Shown here in pieces: positions 18,640 to 26,774 of a stretch of 34,555 nucleotides of DNA. The stretch is taken from assembly GCF_017115095.1 (NCBI RefSeq), contig NZ_JABXKI010000246.1:1-34555 (forward strand), read 5' to 3'. Within the stretch, counting starts at the first letter, position 1. Each line of letters starts with the position of its first letter. Position numbers and translations under genes: made by a program. The stretch comes from Nostoc sp. NMS4. GTDB lineage: Bacteria; Cyanobacteriota; Cyanobacteriia; Cyanobacteriales; Nostocaceae. The notes under the pieces were generated by a model, which was not told the DNA's origin, did not search any database, and saw only the letters and a program-made list of their open reading frames with translations.

Positions 18640-19665
18640 ATGGATTTTATCAACGAAGCCCAGAAGTTGGCAGATGCCGTTAAAGATAAAGCTCAAGAAG
18701 CAGCCAACAATGTAGTAAACGGGATGGATGAGGTAGTTGATGGAATCAAGAACGCTACTAGCGATATGACTGCTTCAAGTGTCCATGCAGTTAATGATTT
18801 ACAAAGTTTGTCAACCATAGCAGCACAGTCAGGTTTTCAAACTGTTGAAAATATTAGTAAAACATTTCAACAAACTGCTGTTGGAGTTGCTGCATCTAGC
18901 ATAGTTATGGCTGATGCTTTGCAAAATTTACCAAAGACAGCAGCCGAATTAGCCCAAGAGATGCCTAAGATTGCAAATAGGCTGAGATATCGTGCTGGTG
19001 TTCGTGTGGGAGACTTACCCCGATCTGATGCAGATGTCATGAAGCTTTTTGAGAAAATTCCTGGGACATCAAAGCTTGGAGGTAAAGAATATACAATTCG
19101 TCAATTTCTTAGAGATAAACATGGTAGCCACATCAATCCACGTTCCCAAGGTGGATCGAATGCTGCTGATAATATCCTTTGGGAAGTAGGTGTTGACAAT
19201 CTCCGTCGAGGAGCCAAAGTCATGACCGTTGGCGAACAGTTTTATATTCGGGTTTATAATGCAGTAGATTCTATTGTCAGCAATTCTGGAACAATCGCTA
19301 AACTTGGCATTACTGCAACCGGAACAGCTATTCTCACCCAGGTTGTAGTCACGGCGATTTCCTACTCCTTGGATCTTTATCGGGGCGACATTACTGTTGA
19401 AGAGTATAAATATCTAATTTTTGAAGCAGCAAAGGCAGCAGGTATTGCGACACCAATTGTATTTTTGATCTTAGTGGCTGTGTTAGCTTTGTTTCCAGAA
19501 TTTACAGTCATTTTGTCAGCACCAGTAGTTGTTACAGGCTTCAATGCTTTATTTGGTATTAGTATTGCTATACCCATCATTCAATCGCTAGTTCGTCATG
19601 TCGAAGCTGGAGGTTTTGGGATAGAAACGGCTGATGCCTACAAAACTACCTTTGATAATTCGTAA
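18640..19665 (+). CDS. Membrane protein with HNH-like (SHI-x4-S-x-GGS) motif, function unknown
   Basis: A 341-aa protein. The N-terminal 100 residues are a long amphipathic, Ala/Asp/Lys-rich helix (AQKLADAVKDKAQEAANN). A compact motif follows at about 160-195: KHGSHINPRSQGGSNAADN, then ILWEVGVDNLRRGAKVMT. The pattern SHI-x4-S-x-GGS-x3-N-x2-WE-x5-N-x2-RG resembles a beta-beta-alpha-metal (HNH-type) nuclease core (H164 as candidate). The C-terminal part has two or three hydrophobic helices (about 215-240, 265-290, 295-320). The frame extends upstream to an ATG at 18577, giving 362 aa; I prefer 18640, where the helical domain starts, though neither has a strong ribosome-binding site. Its last codons and TAA lie inside a repeat arm. 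Toxin or defence roles are inference only. Confidence 0.75.
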   Translation: MDFINEAQKLADAVKDKAQEAANNVVNGMDEVVDGIKNATSDMTASSVHAVNDLQSLSTIAAQSGFQTVENISKTFQQTAVGVAASSIVMADALQNLPKTAAELAQEMPKIANRLRYRAGVRVGDLPRSDADVMKLFEKIPGTSKLGGKEYTIRQFLRDKHGSHINPRSQGGSNAADNILWEVGVDNLRRGAKVMTVGEQFYIRVYNAVDSIVSNSGTIAKLGITATGTAILTQVVVTAISYSLDLYRGDITVEEYKYLIFEAAKAAGIATPIVFLILVAVLALFPEFTVILSAPVVVTGFNALFGISIAIPIIQSLVRHVEAGGFGIETADAYKTTFDNS

Positions 19666-19779
19666 TTCGTAATGACGCGACGCTCTCTACGAGACGCTAA
19701 AAGCGAACGAAGACTCGCTACCGCTTCGCTATCGAGGACTCGCTAACGCTACGCTAACGTAATTCGTAATTACGAATTA
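19657..19779. repeat. Second copy of the 85-bp cassette repeat
   Basis: AATTCGTAATTCGTAAT leads into the 85-bp core at 19674-19758, which differs from the core at 17555-17639 at two positions. GTAATTCGTAATTACGAATT follows. The left arm supplies the final codons and TAA stop of the upstream gene. The outer TTACCATTA(C/T)GTAAGGG part seen at the other two sites is absent here. Confidence 0.85.
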
Positions 19780-19823
19780 GTTAAAACAAGCTTATACGCA
19801 GTCTGTTTCAGCCAGAGAGAGAA

Positions 19824-19937
19824 GTTATATCATGTCCGGTTAATTACTTATGATTACCGCATCCGTGCAAAAATCAGGAAAACCTCTTTCTCCCTGCTCC
19901 CTGCAAATGATAAGTCTTTACCCGAACATGATATTAG
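19824..19937. repeat. MITE-like imperfect inverted repeat
   Basis: The left end, near TATATCATGTCCGGTTAATT, matches the reverse complement of the right end (ACCCGAACATGATATTA) with several mismatches. The arms are about 28 bp around a roughly 50-bp centre. It lies between the convergent HNH-like and GTPase genes. Confidence 0.55.
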
Positions 19938-19995
19938 TGGCGTGCTTTGGGGATATTCTAGGGATGAATATGGCTAACCAAACGTGATTTATGGA

Positions 19996-21477
19996 TCACT
20001 TTTTGAGTTTTACTTTGTGGAGTAATTCATCTTTAATACGGTTAAGAATTGAAGTCTCATCCAGGTTTGCCAAAATCCGATTAATCACTGCTTTCGGCCC
20101 ATCAGGCCCCCAAGTTGCGCCATTGGCTAAATAAACTTTAGTAACTTGTCCAATACCGTAAGAAGAAACACCAGCTACTCCTCCTTGAGTAATTGCCACC
20201 GATAGATAAGGGCCTAGTGCGATGCCGCCTGTGGCTGTTGCAGAGATGCCAAGTAAAGTTTTTAATCCACTCAAGCCTAAATTTGCTAATAATTCACTAG
20301 CGCCGATACCACCCATACTCAGGGCGATTTTTTGTAGCAATTGTACAGCCCCGGCTTCGGTCATTGAGAAGCCATAGAGTTTAGATAAACCCAAAATCAG
20401 AGCAATATCAATTACTACACTACTTAGAATATCTACCACAGTTACGGGATTAAGTGCTATCGCTAATGCCTTAGTCATCACAGCCTTCCAAATCAACTGA
20501 TTAGCATTCTGTTCCCGAATCATCAGTTTTCGTTCTATCAACTGCTCATTTACAATATCGGCATAAAGCATGGTATTAAGGGCAACCAAGGCTTTACCCT
20601 CACGATGCAGAATCTCCAATATTTTCAGTTTCAATTCCTCGACTTGGGCATTCCCTGTACGCAACTGTATGCCCCTCGTACCATCAGGGCGACGAATCGC
20701 TGTCTTCACCAATGGCGATGCCGCAGCCATGACAATTTCTAAAGGTGTAAGTAATTCCCGTACCCTTTCATCCCGGATTTTGTGATAAATTGCCATCCGG
20801 TCTGCTTCGGGATACTGGTCTACTTTGTTAAACACCAGAATGATTGGTTTACCTGCTTCCCGTAATTGAGAAAGGGCAGCGTATTCTAGCTTTGTCATGT
20901 CGCCAGATATCACAAACAGAATTAAATCTGCTTGTTTTGCAATCTGTTCAGCTAAGGCGGCGCGGGTTGCACCATCTACTTCATCTAACCCAGGAGTATC
21001 AATTAATTCCACCTGCGACTGACCTACACCAGGGAGAGTAACTCGCAAAGCACGTTCAGTTTTCCCAATCATCTCCTCGCTAATACTCCAATTAACTGTT
21101 TGGGCAGTACGAGTGACACCGTGCAGCGGCCCAGTTTCAAATACCGTTTGTCCAACCAAAGAATTGAGTAGCGAAGACTTCCCGCGCCCCACCATACCAA
21201 AAGTCGCAATCTGCACCACCATGCGGTCTAACTTTCCCAGCATGGTTTCCAACTCAGCAATTTCTGTCTCTAACCCAGTTTTTTCCTGGGGAGTAAGGTC
21301 GAGATTGGCTACCAAGTTTCGCAACGCTGTTTGTGCTTGTTTATAGTTCAGTTCCGTTTGAATGTCTTCAAAACTGAAAATAGCACTATCTAGTTCTTCC
21401 TCCCAACTGAGAGAATTTGCGTCAGTGTTAGCGGAATCGCTTTGATGAGGTTCAGGCACGGGCAATGTCGAAGTCAT
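19996..21477 (-). CDS. GTPase with Era-like G domain and C-terminal DUF697
   Basis: A 493-aa GTP-binding protein. The G domain has the P-loop GMVGRGKSS (G1), a conserved Thr in GVTRTAQTVNW (G2), DTPGLDE (G3) and NKVDQ (G4), spanning about residues 90-260. The C-terminal half (about 330-465) is a hydrophobic helical DUF697-type domain, including SMTEAGAVQLLQKIALSMGG and GPYLSVAITQGGVAGVSS, and is probably membrane-associated. Such GTPases are common in cyanobacteria, with no established role that I know. The ATG at 21477 is preceded by an ATTTTAGATTTTAG tandem repeat. It is convergent with the HNH-like membrane gene and so not in one operon with it. Confidence 0.85.
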   Translation of the reverse strand: MTSTLPVPEPHQSDSANTDANSLSWEEELDSAIFSFEDIQTELNYKQAQTALRNLVANLDLTPQEKTGLETEIAELETMLGKLDRMVVQIATFGMVGRGKSSLLNSLVGQTVFETGPLHGVTRTAQTVNWSISEEMIGKTERALRVTLPGVGQSQVELIDTPGLDEVDGATRAALAEQIAKQADLILFVISGDMTKLEYAALSQLREAGKPIILVFNKVDQYPEADRMAIYHKIRDERVRELLTPLEIVMAAASPLVKTAIRRPDGTRGIQLRTGNAQVEELKLKILEILHREGKALVALNTMLYADIVNEQLIERKLMIREQNANQLIWKAVMTKALAIALNPVTVVDILSSVVIDIALILGLSKLYGFSMTEAGAVQLLQKIALSMGGIGASELLANLGLSGLKTLLGISATATGGIALGPYLSVAITQGGVAGVSSYGIGQVTKVYLANGATWGPDGPKAVINRILANLDETSILNRIKDELLHKVKLKK

Positions 21478-21706
21478 GTTAATTTTAGATTTTAGATTTT
21501 AGATTTTAGATTTTAAATACACCCCTTTTACCATCGTAGTTATTTTTAGCAAGGCTTTGGCCAGATGAAACAGGGGAACAAACAGAGGAAGAATAATTTT
21601 TACCCAATCCCCAATCCCCAATCCCCAATGAGTAATGACTAACAAAAAGTCATAAACTTAAAAATGCATCTAATATAACGCGATTAGAATCTTGACTAAA
21701 TTACCT
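21478..21706. repeat. Short tandem repeats upstream of the GTPase and tpiA
   Basis: TTTTAGA units repeat at 21482-21515, and CCCCAAT heptanucleotides at 21603-21630. These are classic heptanucleotide repeats of heterocystous cyanobacteria. The spacer must also carry the divergent promoters of the GTPase gene and tpiA; I cannot place them. Confidence 0.75.
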
Positions 21707-22438
21707 GTGCGGAAAATCGTTATTGCCGGCAACTGGAAAATGTTCAAAACCCAGGCAGAGACCCAGGAGTTTTTACAAGGATTTCTGCCCCACTTAGAGG
21801 AAACCCCCCAAGGGCGAGAAGTGATATTGTGTCCTCCTTTCACTGATTTAAGCGTTTTGTCCAAGACTTTGCACGGTAGCCTCATCCAATTAGGGGCACA
21901 AAATATCCATTGGGAAGAATATGGAGCCTATACGGGTGAAATTTCTGGCCCGATGCTGACAGAAAGTGGTGTGCGTTTTGTGATTGTCGGTCATAGCGAA
22001 CGACGGCAATATTTTGGAGAAACGGACGCTACCGTTAATCTGCGCCTCCGAACTGCTCAAAGGTTTGGTTTGACTCCAATTCTCTGTGTTGGCGAAACTA
22101 AACAACAGCGAGATGCGGGAGAAGCTGAATCTCTGATTACTCTCCAACTCGACAAAGCCTTGGTAGATATCAATCAACATAATTTGGTGATTGCCTACGA
22201 ACCGATTTGGGCGATTGGCACTGGTGACACTTGTGAAGTAGAGGAAGCTAATCGAATAATTGGCTTAATTCGTAGCAAGTTGACTAATCCGAATGTATCA
22301 ATTCAATATGGCGGTTCAGTCAAACCGAATAATATTGATGAGATTATGGCTCAACCAGAAATTGATGGTGTCCTCGTGGGAGGAGCAAGTCTAGAACCTG
22401 AGAGTTTCGCTCGGATTGTGAATTTTCAGTCAGTGTGA
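21707..22438 (+). CDS. tpiA: Triosephosphate isomerase
   Basis: Interconverts dihydroxyacetone phosphate and glyceraldehyde 3-phosphate in glycolysis and the Calvin cycle. TIM-barrel motifs are all present: catalytic Lys in AGNWKMF, His in IVGHSERR, Glu in [11 protein letters not shown], and the phosphate-binding YGGSVKPNN and GVLVGGASL. The GTG at 21707 is chosen because the family usually starts [12 protein letters not shown], giving 243 aa. A TTG at 21692 would add five residues; there is no clear ribosome-binding site for either. folP follows 113 bases later on the same strand, so the two may be co-transcribed. Confidence 0.97.
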   Translation: MRKIVIAGNWKMFKTQAETQEFLQGFLPHLEETPQGREVILCPPFTDLSVLSKTLHGSLIQLGAQNIHWEEYGAYTGEISGPMLTESGVRFVIVGHSERRQYFGETDATVNLRLRTAQRFGLTPILCVGETKQQRDAGEAESLITLQLDKALVDINQHNLVIAYEPIWAIGTGDTCEVEEANRIIGLIRSKLTNPNVSIQYGGSVKPNNIDEIMAQPEIDGVLVGGASLEPESFARIVNFQSV

Positions 22439-22453
22439 TGTGCTTTTTTCTCG

Positions 22454-22474
22454 TTCCCAGTCTCCGACTGGGAA
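22454..22474. repeat. Short palindrome between tpiA and folP
   Basis: TTCCCAGT (22454-22461) pairs with ACTGGGAA (22467-22474), a hairpin with an 8-bp stem. The T-run lies before it, not after, so it is not a plus-strand terminator. A GAATTTTGAATTTTGAATTC tandem repeat follows at about 22504-22523. Confidence 0.7.
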
Positions 22475-22551
22475 TGAACCTCATTTATGGGGATCAATAA
22501 TTTTGAATTTTGAATTTTGAATTCGGAGCGAAGCGACGTGACTCCTGTTTT

Positions 22552-23412
22552 ATGCCAAGGAACTTGATAATTCGAGGACGCTGTTTCGATTGGGGAAAGC
22601 GGACTTATTTGATGGGGATTTTGAATGTAACGCCTGATAGCTTTAGTGATGGAGGTGAGTTTAATACTTCCTCTGCCGCTTTAGTACAGGCGCAAGCACT
22701 GGTGGCTGCTGGTGCTGACATCATTGATGTGGGCGGTCAATCAACTCGACCAGGGGCAAAGCAAATAACTCTGGCGGAGGAACTTGACCGGATACTATCG
22801 GTATTACAGGTACTAAGACCAGAGATTTCAGTCCCAATTTCTGTAGATACAACCCGTGCTGCTGTAGCCAAGGCATCTGTAGAAGTTGGAGCAGATATTA
22901 TTAATGATATTTCTGGCGGCACTTTTGACTCAGAAATGTTGCCAACAGTGGCAGAGTTAGGTGTGCCGATGATTTTAATGCACATCCGGGGAACACCACA
23001 GACAATGCAGCAACAGACCGATTATCAAGATTTGCTCGGTGAGATTTATAGTTTTTTGGCTCGGCAAATTGAGGCAGCAACTAATGCCGGCATTGACCTG
23101 GATAAAATTATTATCGATCCTGGTATTGGTTTTGCTAAAAACCATGAGCAAAATTTAGAAATTTTTCGCGGTTTGCGATCGCTAACAACACTCAACTGTC
23201 CTATCTTGGTAGGAGCATCTCGTAAAAGTTTTATTGGCCGGATTTTAAATCAACCAGATCCCAAAGCACGAGTTTGGGGAACGGCAGCAGCTTGTTGTGC
23301 TGCTATTTTTAATGGCGCTGATATCCTCCGAGTTCACGATGTTCAAGAAATGCGTGATGTTTCACTAGTAGCTGATGCCTTATTGAGACAAGCTACACAG
23401 CATAACTCTTAA
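22552..23412 (+). CDS. folP: Dihydropteroate synthase
   Basis: Condenses 6-hydroxymethyl-dihydropterin pyrophosphate with p-aminobenzoate in folate synthesis; it is the sulfonamide target. Family motifs: GILNVTPDSFSDGG, IIDVGGQSTRPGA, DIINDISGG, IDPGIGFAK, GASRKSFIG and a terminal RVHDV. The ATG at 22552 (MPRNLIIRG) gives a normal 286 aa. The frame is open upstream to a TTG at 22510, but that extension translates a GAATTTT tandem repeat, so I reject it. The 3' end overlaps the stop of the convergent SPFH gene by 4 bases. Confidence 0.96.
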   Translation: MPRNLIIRGRCFDWGKRTYLMGILNVTPDSFSDGGEFNTSSAALVQAQALVAAGADIIDVGGQSTRPGAKQITLAEELDRILSVLQVLRPEISVPISVDTTRAAVAKASVEVGADIINDISGGTFDSEMLPTVAELGVPMILMHIRGTPQTMQQQTDYQDLLGEIYSFLARQIEAATNAGIDLDKIIIDPGIGFAKNHEQNLEIFRGLRSLTTLNCPILVGASRKSFIGRILNQPDPKARVWGTAAACCAAIFNGADILRVHDVQEMRDVSLVADALLRQATQHNS

Positions 23413-24251
23413 GTATTGCCGTTTTCAGATTTTTTGCCGTGACCTTCTGTAACAATCGACTCGGCTATCAACTCCTGAAACATTTCAGTTGAGTTAGCTG
23501 GGTCTACAAAGACAATTTTGGCATTATTGCTCTCACCAAGTTTCTGGCTGGCATCTACGTAATCTTGAGCTACAAGATATCGCAAAATATCCCTACTGTC
23601 GGGATTGGCACGGAGAGCTTGAGAAATGATTTGCACTGAAGCCATAGTTCCTTCTGCTTTCTTAATGGCAGCTTCCTTTTCCCCTTCTGCTTCGGTAATC
23701 AGCGCCCGTTTTTTGATGACAGCGGCTTGTTCCTCTTCCCTAGACTTTCGGACACTCTCAGGTAGAGTAATGCTCTGAATATCTAACCGGAGAATCTCAA
23801 CTCCCCAATCTGCCGTTATATTATTCAACTGGTCTAAGATTGCTGAATCCATCTCGGCTCTAGAGACGTTGGTCTGCTCTAGGGTATTCTGAGCAATGAT
23901 TTCTCGGAGCGTAGTTGTGGTTATCTGTGTTAATGCTCCTTGCAGATCCTCAATCGCGTAAAAGCTTTTCTCAATATCTCGAATGCGCCAGTATACAATA
24001 GCATCTACTTCTACGTAAATATTATCTTGGGTGATCACATTCTGAGGTTTGATGTCTGTAAACTGCTCTCGTGTAGTATCTTCCATCACAATTTGATCTA
24101 CCAAGGGAACAATAAAGTTCAGCCCCGGCTTAAGTTTCCGATGATACCGCCCCAAGCGTTCCACTAGGGCTTCATTTCCTTGATTAATCAGTTTTGCAGA
24201 ACCTAATGCATAACCTATAAGGGCTAAAACTATAGCAATAATTGGCTCCAT
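23409..24251 (-). CDS. SPFH/Band 7 (stomatin-like, paraslipin) membrane protein
   Basis: A 280-aa membrane scaffold protein of the stomatin/prohibitin/flotillin superfamily. The N-terminal hydrophobic anchor is at about 4-20. The SPFH domain follows (GNEALVERLGRYHRKLKPGL; VITQDNIYVEVDAIVYWRI; TLREIIAQNTLEQTNVSRAE). A charged coiled-coil after it (KSREEEQAAVIKKRALITEA) is typical of the family. The ATG at 24251 has GGAG 5 bases upstream. There is no nfeD partner gene beside it. The family role is in membrane microdomain organisation and protease regulation; the specific partner is unknown. Confidence 0.92.
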   Translation of the reverse strand: MEPIIAIVLALIGYALGSAKLINQGNEALVERLGRYHRKLKPGLNFIVPLVDQIVMEDTTREQFTDIKPQNVITQDNIYVEVDAIVYWRIRDIEKSFYAIEDLQGALTQITTTTLREIIAQNTLEQTNVSRAEMDSAILDQLNNITADWGVEILRLDIQSITLPESVRKSREEEQAAVIKKRALITEAEGEKEAAIKKAEGTMASVQIISQALRANPDSRDILRYLVAQDYVDASQKLGESNNAKIVFVDPANSTEMFQELIAESIVTEGHGKKSENGNT

Positions 24252-24646
24252 GTATGCTCCTATTCAGCTTTGGGGAGAATTTAGTGTCAAAGATATGCTA
24301 CTAGCTTGTCATATCTTTGAGTTTATTGTTTTGAGTATGTAATTTTATCAACAGCAGCAGCGATGTCGAGTCGCTGCACGTTTTCTAAGTAAGACTGTTT
24401 TGCAGAATGCGTAGAAGCTCTGCTTCTTGTCGTCAGACATCGCTATTAAAGCACCTTGATAAAAACCTGGCAAGGACTACTTGATGTAATCAATATTACT
24501 TGTACTGGCATTTTTAGACATCCTGGATTTTATTTAAGTATATTCACGCAAAAATAATTAAATGGATGTAAAATTTGGCAAGATTTTAAAAACACCACTA
24601 TAATCGGATAAAAATTGGCTTCAGGTATTAAAAATATCAAAACATT
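24252..24646. other. Intergenic region
   Basis: No gene is seen. AGCGATGTC (about 24360) and GACATCGCT (about 24436) form the ends of a possible 85-bp imperfect inverted element, with a small GCAGCGA/TCGCTGC hairpin at its left end. Otherwise AT-rich, without recognisable sites. Confidence 0.4.
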
Positions 24647-24991
24647 ATGGGCAGGTTGTTAATCAAACTTATAGGTTTAATTCTACTTTTCACAGGATTA
24701 TACTTTTTTGGTCAAAATATCATATTTGTTAGCGGTTACTATTCATATTTTTACCGTAGCTTACCTGCTACAGCTTCAGTTTTGGCAACGATGGCAGGTA
24801 TATTTGCATTAGTTTTTTTTCCGAGAGAAACTGGTAACTTGGGATGGATTTTTTTAGGTATTGGCATAGTACTAGTTTTCTTAAGCGGTGGAGTTATTTT
24901 ACAGCCAACTAGCTTATGGAATTTCATAGTTGCTTTTACAGCATTAGCATCTGGGTATAAATTGCTAAATGAGGGCAGAATCAACTTTTAA
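24647..24991 (+). CDS. Small integral membrane protein, unknown function
   Basis: A 114-aa, very hydrophobic protein with about four membrane helices: LIGLILLFTGLYFFG, SVLATMAGIFALVFF, GWIFLGIGIVLVFLS and WNFIVAFTALASGYKLL. Short polar loops join them, and there is no catalytic motif. I do not recognise a named family; it resembles small conserved cyanobacterial membrane proteins. It stands alone on the plus strand with an AT-rich upstream region and no strong ribosome-binding site. The hydropathy pattern makes a real gene likely. Confidence 0.7.
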   Translation: MGRLLIKLIGLILLFTGLYFFGQNIIFVSGYYSYFYRSLPATASVLATMAGIFALVFFPRETGNLGWIFLGIGIVLVFLSGGVILQPTSLWNFIVAFTALASGYKLLNEGRINF

Positions 24992-25080
24992 AAATAGAGC
25001 GCGTTAAGGGCTTTACCTTGGTTGGATGGAGCAAGCTAAAATCGCTGCCGATCAACCAAAATAAGCGCCTTCAAACATTG

Positions 25081-25211
25081 GTTAGGGACTTCCAAATAAA
25101 AAAATATCCAATTAATTCTTGTGGGGTGGGCATCTTGCCCGCACTATGGACTGGGCGGGCAAGATGCCCACCCTACAATATTGGATAATTTATTTCTTGG
25201 AGTTCCCTTAG
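25081..25211. mobile_element. MITE-like element with a nested palindrome
   Basis: The outer imperfect terminal inverted repeats are GTTAGGGACTTCCAAATAAA at the left and, on the opposite strand, CTAAGGGAACTCCAAGAAAT at the right, continuing to ATCCAAT on both. Inside is a perfect 19-bp inverted repeat (25124-25142 and 25155-25173; GGGTGGGCATCTTGCCCGC). It has no coding capacity, so it would need a transposase in trans. Confidence 0.7.
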
Positions 25212-25250
25212 CTTTCTTTAATAAGCTGATAGGAAAGTATTCATCCAGCC

Positions 25251-25892
25251 CTAAGACTCAGAATTATTAATGGTGCGGCTATTACAAACATTCATCGCTT
25301 TTTCTACTCCCTGTTTGAGGCTTAGTTCAATACACTCAACTACGAACTGAAGTACAAAAGACATCTGCTGATTTTCGGCAGCAGAAAAGCGCCCCAGCAC
25401 ATGAGAGATAGCACCGGAATCATCGTTATTAGCTGAATCTTTCGGTTTACCAATACCGATTCGCAAACGGGGAAAGTTTTGGGTACTAAGATGTGCGATC
25501 GCACTTTTCATGCCGTTATGTCCCCCAGATGAACCAGATAAGCGCAAACGAGTTTTTCCCAAGGGCAAATCCATGTCATCATAAATAATCAGTACTGATT
25601 CAGGCGGCAATTTATACCAACTTGTCACCGCTTGTATTGACTGTCCTGAGCGATTCATATAAGTTAACGGCTTCAGCAAGCGAATCTTACCTCCACCTGC
25701 GGCCATACCCTCGCCATACTCACCTTGAAACTTGCGGTTTTCTGTTAAAGGAATGCGCCAAGAACGCGAGAGAGTTTCTAAAGCCGCAAAGCCAATATTA
25801 TGGCGTGTTTGGTCGTACTTGCTTTCTGGATTCCCTAACCCGACAATTAGCTGGGGAATCACTAAAGCAGGTTGCGTAACAGCTTCTGTCAT
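25251..25892 (-). CDS. pth: Peptidyl-tRNA hydrolase
   Basis: Releases stalled peptidyl-tRNAs by cutting the ester bond. The family signatures are VGLGNPESKYDQTRHNIGF (catalytic His in TRHN, conserved Asn in GLGNP), YDDMDLPLGKTRLRLSGSSG (catalytic Asp) and GGHNGMKS. The ATG at 25892 (MTEAVTQPAL) gives 213 aa. The frame is open to a TTG at 25907, which is not favoured. The tatA-psbH group on the same strand lies upstream, but a repeat-filled gap of about 180 bases separates them. Confidence 0.96.
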   Translation of the reverse strand: MTEAVTQPALVIPQLIVGLGNPESKYDQTRHNIGFAALETLSRSWRIPLTENRKFQGEYGEGMAAGGGKIRLLKPLTYMNRSGQSIQAVTSWYKLPPESVLIIYDDMDLPLGKTRLRLSGSSGGHNGMKSAIAHLSTQNFPRLRIGIGKPKDSANNDDSGAISHVLGRFSAAENQQMSFVLQFVVECIELSLKQGVEKAMNVCNSRTINNSES

Positions 25893-25941
25893 TTTGCCTA
25901 CAGTCAATTGATATGCAGCACTCTATTAGTAGTCTGGGTTA

Positions 25942-25989
25942 GTAATAAGCACTTCAGTGCTTAAAATCCAGCACTGAAGTGCTTACTAC
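25942..25989. repeat. Palindromic repeat between tatA and pth
   Basis: GTAATAAGCACTTCAGTGCT (25942-25961) pairs with AGCACTGAAGTGCTTACTAC (25970-25989), with one mismatch in 20. The loop is 8 bases. Confidence 0.85.
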
Positions 25990-26003
25990 GAACTTGACAC
26001 CAT

Positions 26004-26074
26004 TTTAAATGTCTAAAACCCTTACGTAATGGTAATTACGAATTACGAATTACGAATTCCGCGAAGCGGTACTA
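26004..26074. repeat. Interspersed repeat, 'empty' form (no 85-bp cassette)
   Basis: On the minus strand, just after tatA: TAGTACCGCTTCGCGGAATT, then CGTAATTCGTAATTCGTAAT, then TACCATTACGTAAGGGTTTT and AGACATTT. The order matches 17518-17677 without the 85-bp core. The repeat begins at the tatA stop codon. Confidence 0.85.
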
Positions 26075-26344
26075 GCTAGGTTGGGAAGAATTAGCCGTAT
26101 CCTGCTCAGATTTAGCAGGGTGGATTTGCTTAGGTTCCAATTCAGCAGTAGTCTTTACAGCTTCTTCTAACTGTTCTGCTTCCTTTTGAAACTCGTTTTG
26201 AAAATCCTTAGAAGCTTCTTGGAAACTACGAATTGTTTTGCCCACACTGCGACCAATTTCTGGCAGCTTCTTTGGGCCAAAGATTAACAGCGCCACTACC
26301 ATAATTACAGCCATTTCCGGCAGACCGATACCAAATATATTCAT
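26072..26344 (-). CDS. tatA: Sec-independent translocase subunit TatA/E
   Basis: Pore-forming component of the twin-arginine system in thylakoid or plasma membrane, which exports folded proteins. The 90-aa protein has one N-terminal helix (MAVIMVVALLIFG), the FGPKKLPEIGRSVGK hinge and an amphipathic helix (IRSFQEASKDFQNEF), then an acidic tail. The ATG at 26344 (MNIFGIGLPE) has AGGAG 7 bases upstream. The frame is open for 24 more codons upstream, but these lack conservation and a ribosome-binding site. tatC is not in the window. Confidence 0.95.
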   Translation of the reverse strand: MNIFGIGLPEMAVIMVVALLIFGPKKLPEIGRSVGKTIRSFQEASKDFQNEFQKEAEQLEEAVKTTAELEPKQIHPAKSEQDTANSSQPS

Positions 26345-26421
26345 TTTTTGTCTCCTGTAAACTATAGAACCACTACAGAAACTCACATATATAGTTAGTC
26401 TAGTAGGAAATCGCAACTGAC

Positions 26422-26444
26422 AAAAAAACCCGGAAGAACCGGGT
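26422..26444 (-). terminator. Rho-independent terminator of psbH
   Basis: On the minus strand, ACCCGG-TTCTT-CCGGGT is followed by seven T residues in total (stem arms 26428-26433 and 26439-26444; T-run at 26422-26428). It lies 42 bases after the psbH stop. Confidence 0.88.
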
Positions 26445-26485
26445 GTAACTTAACTTGTTATCCAAACTCGATCGCTATGTATCCG

Positions 26486-26689
26486 TTAGCGTCCTAAACT
26501 GCGCCAATCGACAAATACATCCTGAACCAACAGTGATTTATTGTAAAGTTGCAGAATAATCAGCAGAAAAACGAAAAATAGCAAAATAAAAACAGCCATC
26601 ACAGGGGTAGTACCCCAACCTGGAGCCACTTTCCCATACTCAGAGTTCAGTGGTTTCAGGATATCTCCCAACCTAGTCCTTTGTGCCAT
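26486..26689 (-). CDS. psbH: Photosystem II protein H
   Basis: A 67-aa, single-helix thylakoid subunit of photosystem II, needed for assembly and stability around CP47. The conserved [19 protein letters not shown] lies before the helix [20 protein letters not shown], and the C-terminus is typical (DVFVDWRSL). The ATG at 26689 has AGGTG 5 bases upstream. It is divergent from psbN, the usual cyanobacterial arrangement, and a terminator follows. Confidence 0.98.
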   Translation of the reverse strand: MAQRTRLGDILKPLNSEYGKVAPGWGTTPVMAVFILLFFVFLLIILQLYNKSLLVQDVFVDWRSLGR

Positions 26690-26774
26690 AGTTCACCTAA
26701 GATTACTTGCCAAAGCTTTTTTTAATCTTCTGTAATATTCTATAAGAATAGCACTCATAATCTATCTCTCAATT

